NCBI GenBank assembly: GCA_020024595.1
Contig: JAHHTO010000041.1
Location: 1-16,109, forward strand
Direction: 5' to 3'
DNA: 16,109 bases
Source of the DNA: Schaedlerella sp.
GTDB taxonomy: Bacteria > Bacillota > Clostridia > Lachnospirales > Lachnospiraceae
The position numbers were made by a program, and so were the translations under genes. Positions 14,580 through 16,109 of this stretch are shown one piece after another; the first letter of the stretch is position 1; each line of letters starts with the position of its first letter. The notes under the pieces were generated by a model. It did no database searches. It was given only the letters and a program-made list of their open reading frames with translations, and was not told the origin of the DNA.

Positions 14580-15289
14580 TCTTCTGCACCTCCTGAAAAG
14601 TCTGAATAACCTCTTCCGATAGCACTTTCTAGATATTCTTGTTTCGTCCCAAAAAAGACCGGCTGCCCAATATGCAGAATATGACTTGCATAGGTAACTG
14701 CCGCTTTAATATCATGAGAAATCATCAGAATGGTGATTTTCTCTTGTTTGTTCAAACTCTGTATCAGCTGATACAGCTCTTCGGCAGCTTTCGGATCAAG
14801 ACTAGAAACTGGTTCATCCATAAGCAACACTTTTTGTGTTGCCTGCAAAGCTCTGGCAAGTAATACTCTTTGTTGTTGTCCACCTGATAGTTCTCGATAA
14901 CATCGCTTTTCCAGATGTGCAATCTGCAATTTTTCTAATGTCTTTTTGGCATATACTTTTTCCTTTTTATTATAAAACGGCCGAATACCACATCCATTCT
15001 GACATCCAGAAAGAACAATTTCTCTCACAGATGCCGGAAAATCTTTCTGCACCTGCGTTTGCTGTGGAAGATACCCTATTTCATCTGCCTTCAATTCATC
15101 GTCCATTAACATATTTCCACTGATCGGTGGCTGTAAATGCAAGAGCGTCCTCATTAATGTTGACTTTCCCGAACCATTTTCGCCCACAATACATAAATAA
15201 TCTCCCTTATTTAAAGAAAAATTCAACTCTTGCACTATTGCTTTTCCATCATATCCAACTGCCAAATCCTTGCAAATTATTTGAGCCAT
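14576..15289 (-). CDS. znuC: zinc/manganese ABC transporter ATP-binding protein
   Basis: The 237-aa ATPase has Walker A GENGSGKST (36-44), Q-loop YLPQQ (73-77), signature LSGGQQQR (134-141), Walker B VLLMDEP (154-160), D-loop SSLD (162-165) and the switch His192 in ISHD. These are all the elements needed for ATP hydrolysis. It powers metal import through ZnuB. Its ribosome binding site (GGGGG) overlaps the stop of the upstream znuA gene, 8 bp away, and its own end overlaps znuB by 4 nt. Length and order are typical of ZnuACB-type operons in Firmicutes. Confidence 0.92.
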   Translation of the reverse strand: MAQIICKDLAVGYDGKAIVQELNFSLNKGDYLCIVGENGSGKSTLMRTLLHLQPPISGNMLMDDELKADEIGYLPQQTQVQKDFPASVREIVLSGCQNGCGIRPFYNKKEKVYAKKTLEKLQIAHLEKRCYRELSGGQQQRVLLARALQATQKVLLMDEPVSSLDPKAAEELYQLIQSLNKQEKITILMISHDIKAAVTYASHILHIGQPVFFGTKQEYLESAIGRGYSDFSGGAED

Positions 15290-15297
15290 ATATCCCC

Positions 15298-16109
15298 CTA
15301 CTGTAATGCTTTCTTTAAAATATCGAGATTACTTTCCATAACGGAAAGATACGTAGTTCCCTTAGTAACGTCATCAGATGTTGTAGACTGCATAGAATCC
15401 AATGCCAAAATTTCTTGGTTTTTATTCTTTGTATTCTGAATAATCGTCTTTGCAATCTTCTCATCTGATTTTTCAATTATCATGACGTTTTCCAGCCCCA
15501 GTTCGTCAACTTTTTCTGAAAGAAATGTAATCGTTTCAAAACTTGCTTCTGTTTCAGCAGAACACCCTACAAATGCAGCATAATAGGACAAATCATAATC
15601 ATCTACAAGATACCGAAACGGAAAACGATCCCCAAAAAGCACCGTTTTTTGTGTGCTTGCATCTATCACCGACTGGTATTGTGCATCTAATTCATCTAAC
15701 TTCTTCTCATATTCTTCCGCATTTTTCTGATAAAGCTCTGCATGTTTTTCATCGATCTCACTCAAGTTCTCCTGAAGTACATTGCACAAAACTTTTGCAT
15801 TTTTTAAGGAGAGCCACACATGTTCATCATTTTCCGGAGCAGCTTCTTCACTTTCTTCATTTTCTTCAGTATGCTCATCCTCCGGCTGCATGCCTTCCAC
15901 AAATTCTTCTTCTTTTACATCATTGCCTAATACATCTAATAGATTAATTACTTTCATATCTTTATTGTCTGTGTCTTTCAGAACAGTTTCAACCCATTCA
16001 TCAGACTCTCCCCCAACATAAACAAACAAATCACATTCCGAAATTTTCATGATATCCTCTGCTGTTGGCTGATAATTATGTAAATCAACTCCATTGTCAA
16101 GTAGCATTG
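15298..16109 (-). CDS. znuA: zinc-binding substrate-binding protein ZnuA/AdcA-like, partial (N-terminus beyond the right edge)
   Basis: The visible 269-plus residues cover most of a cluster A-I metal-binding protein that captures Zn2+ outside the membrane and delivers it to ZnuB. The first ligand region is GVDLHNYQPTAEDI (His10 of the visible part). An acidic loop (about 66-95, with His79) follows, then DEHVWLSLKNA with His96, the usual second ligand. A long helix (about 118-150) leads to the C-terminal lobe. Where most family members have a third His (H.AF.Y), this protein reads FGDRFPFRYLVDDY, so that ligand seems absent or moved. The fourth region MIIEKSDEKIAKTI has an acidic residue at the expected place. 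The signal peptide and start lie outside the window. It is the first visible gene of the operon, and any Zur or MntR site would be upstream. Confidence 0.88.
   Translation of the reverse strand, partial: MLLDNGVDLHNYQPTAEDIMKISECDLFVYVGGESDEWVETVLKDTDNKDMKVINLLDVLGNDVKEEEFVEGMQPEDEHTEENEESEEAAPENDEHVWLSLKNAKVLCNVLQENLSEIDEKHAELYQKNAEEYEKKLDELDAQYQSVIDASTQKTVLFGDRFPFRYLVDDYDLSYYAAFVGCSAETEASFETITFLSEKVDELGLENVMIIEKSDEKIAKTIIQNTKNKNQEILALDSMQSTTSDDVTKGTTYLSVMESNLDILKKALQ

Noticed and set aside
1..16109. CRISPR array, rRNA or complete prophage
   Set aside because: No regularly spaced repeats, no rRNA-like stretches and no phage structural genes were seen.

Overview
The window looks like chromosome of a low-GC Clostridia member, probably Lachnospiraceae. 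This is inferred from the AT-rich composition, strong AGGAGG-type ribosome binding sites, the wording of the zinc-binding ZnuA homologue, and the mix of a TRAM/Fe-S RlmD-type methylase, PcrA and a DUF6487-type zinc-ribbon protein. No rRNA, tRNA or other decisive taxonomic marker is present. Every gene I can support lies on the minus strand, so transcription runs from high to low coordinates.

Right half (about 8.5-16.1 kb), core-like. A zinc/manganese ABC importer operon (znuA, cut by the window edge, then znuC and znuB) is followed with almost no spacing by a lipoprotein gene. After it come a small zinc-ribbon protein with its own terminator, pcrA with an excellent sigma-A promoter that carries a LexA-like box, a small membrane protein with a very acidic tail, and the 23S rRNA uracil methyltransferase gene rlmD. 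Most of these units end in recognisable intrinsic terminators.

Left half (1-8.5 kb), accessory. Just past the 3' end of rlmD, a 14-bp copy of the end of that gene recurs about 170 bp further on, which suggests an old integration boundary. Next is a compact five-gene operon on a consensus promoter: a small Cro/CI-type HTH protein, two different C5-cytosine methyltransferases, a McrB-like AAA+ GTPase and a LlaJI-family (McrC-like, PD-(D/E)XK) nuclease. The gene set and order match the LlaJI restriction-modification system of Lactococcus and resemble Bacillus BsuMI. Two copies of ACGGAGAAA, exactly 21 bp apart, cover the -35 and -10 region and probably form the operator for the HTH protein.

Downstream of the nuclease gene the DNA is a graveyard of mobile DNA. 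It holds a short ORF with a perfect ribosome binding site that runs into an IS1182-family transposase remnant with three in-frame stops, then the C-terminal half of a large serine recombinase that lost its catalytic domain, and finally a partial DUF5710 gene at the left edge. The best reading is a restriction-modification defence cassette carried on a decayed mobile element beside a housekeeping block. The cassette's five genes look intact; the mobility genes do not. The most interesting points are the complete four-component methylase/GTPase/nuclease system, its likely HTH-based control circuit, and the duplication of the rlmD 3' end.
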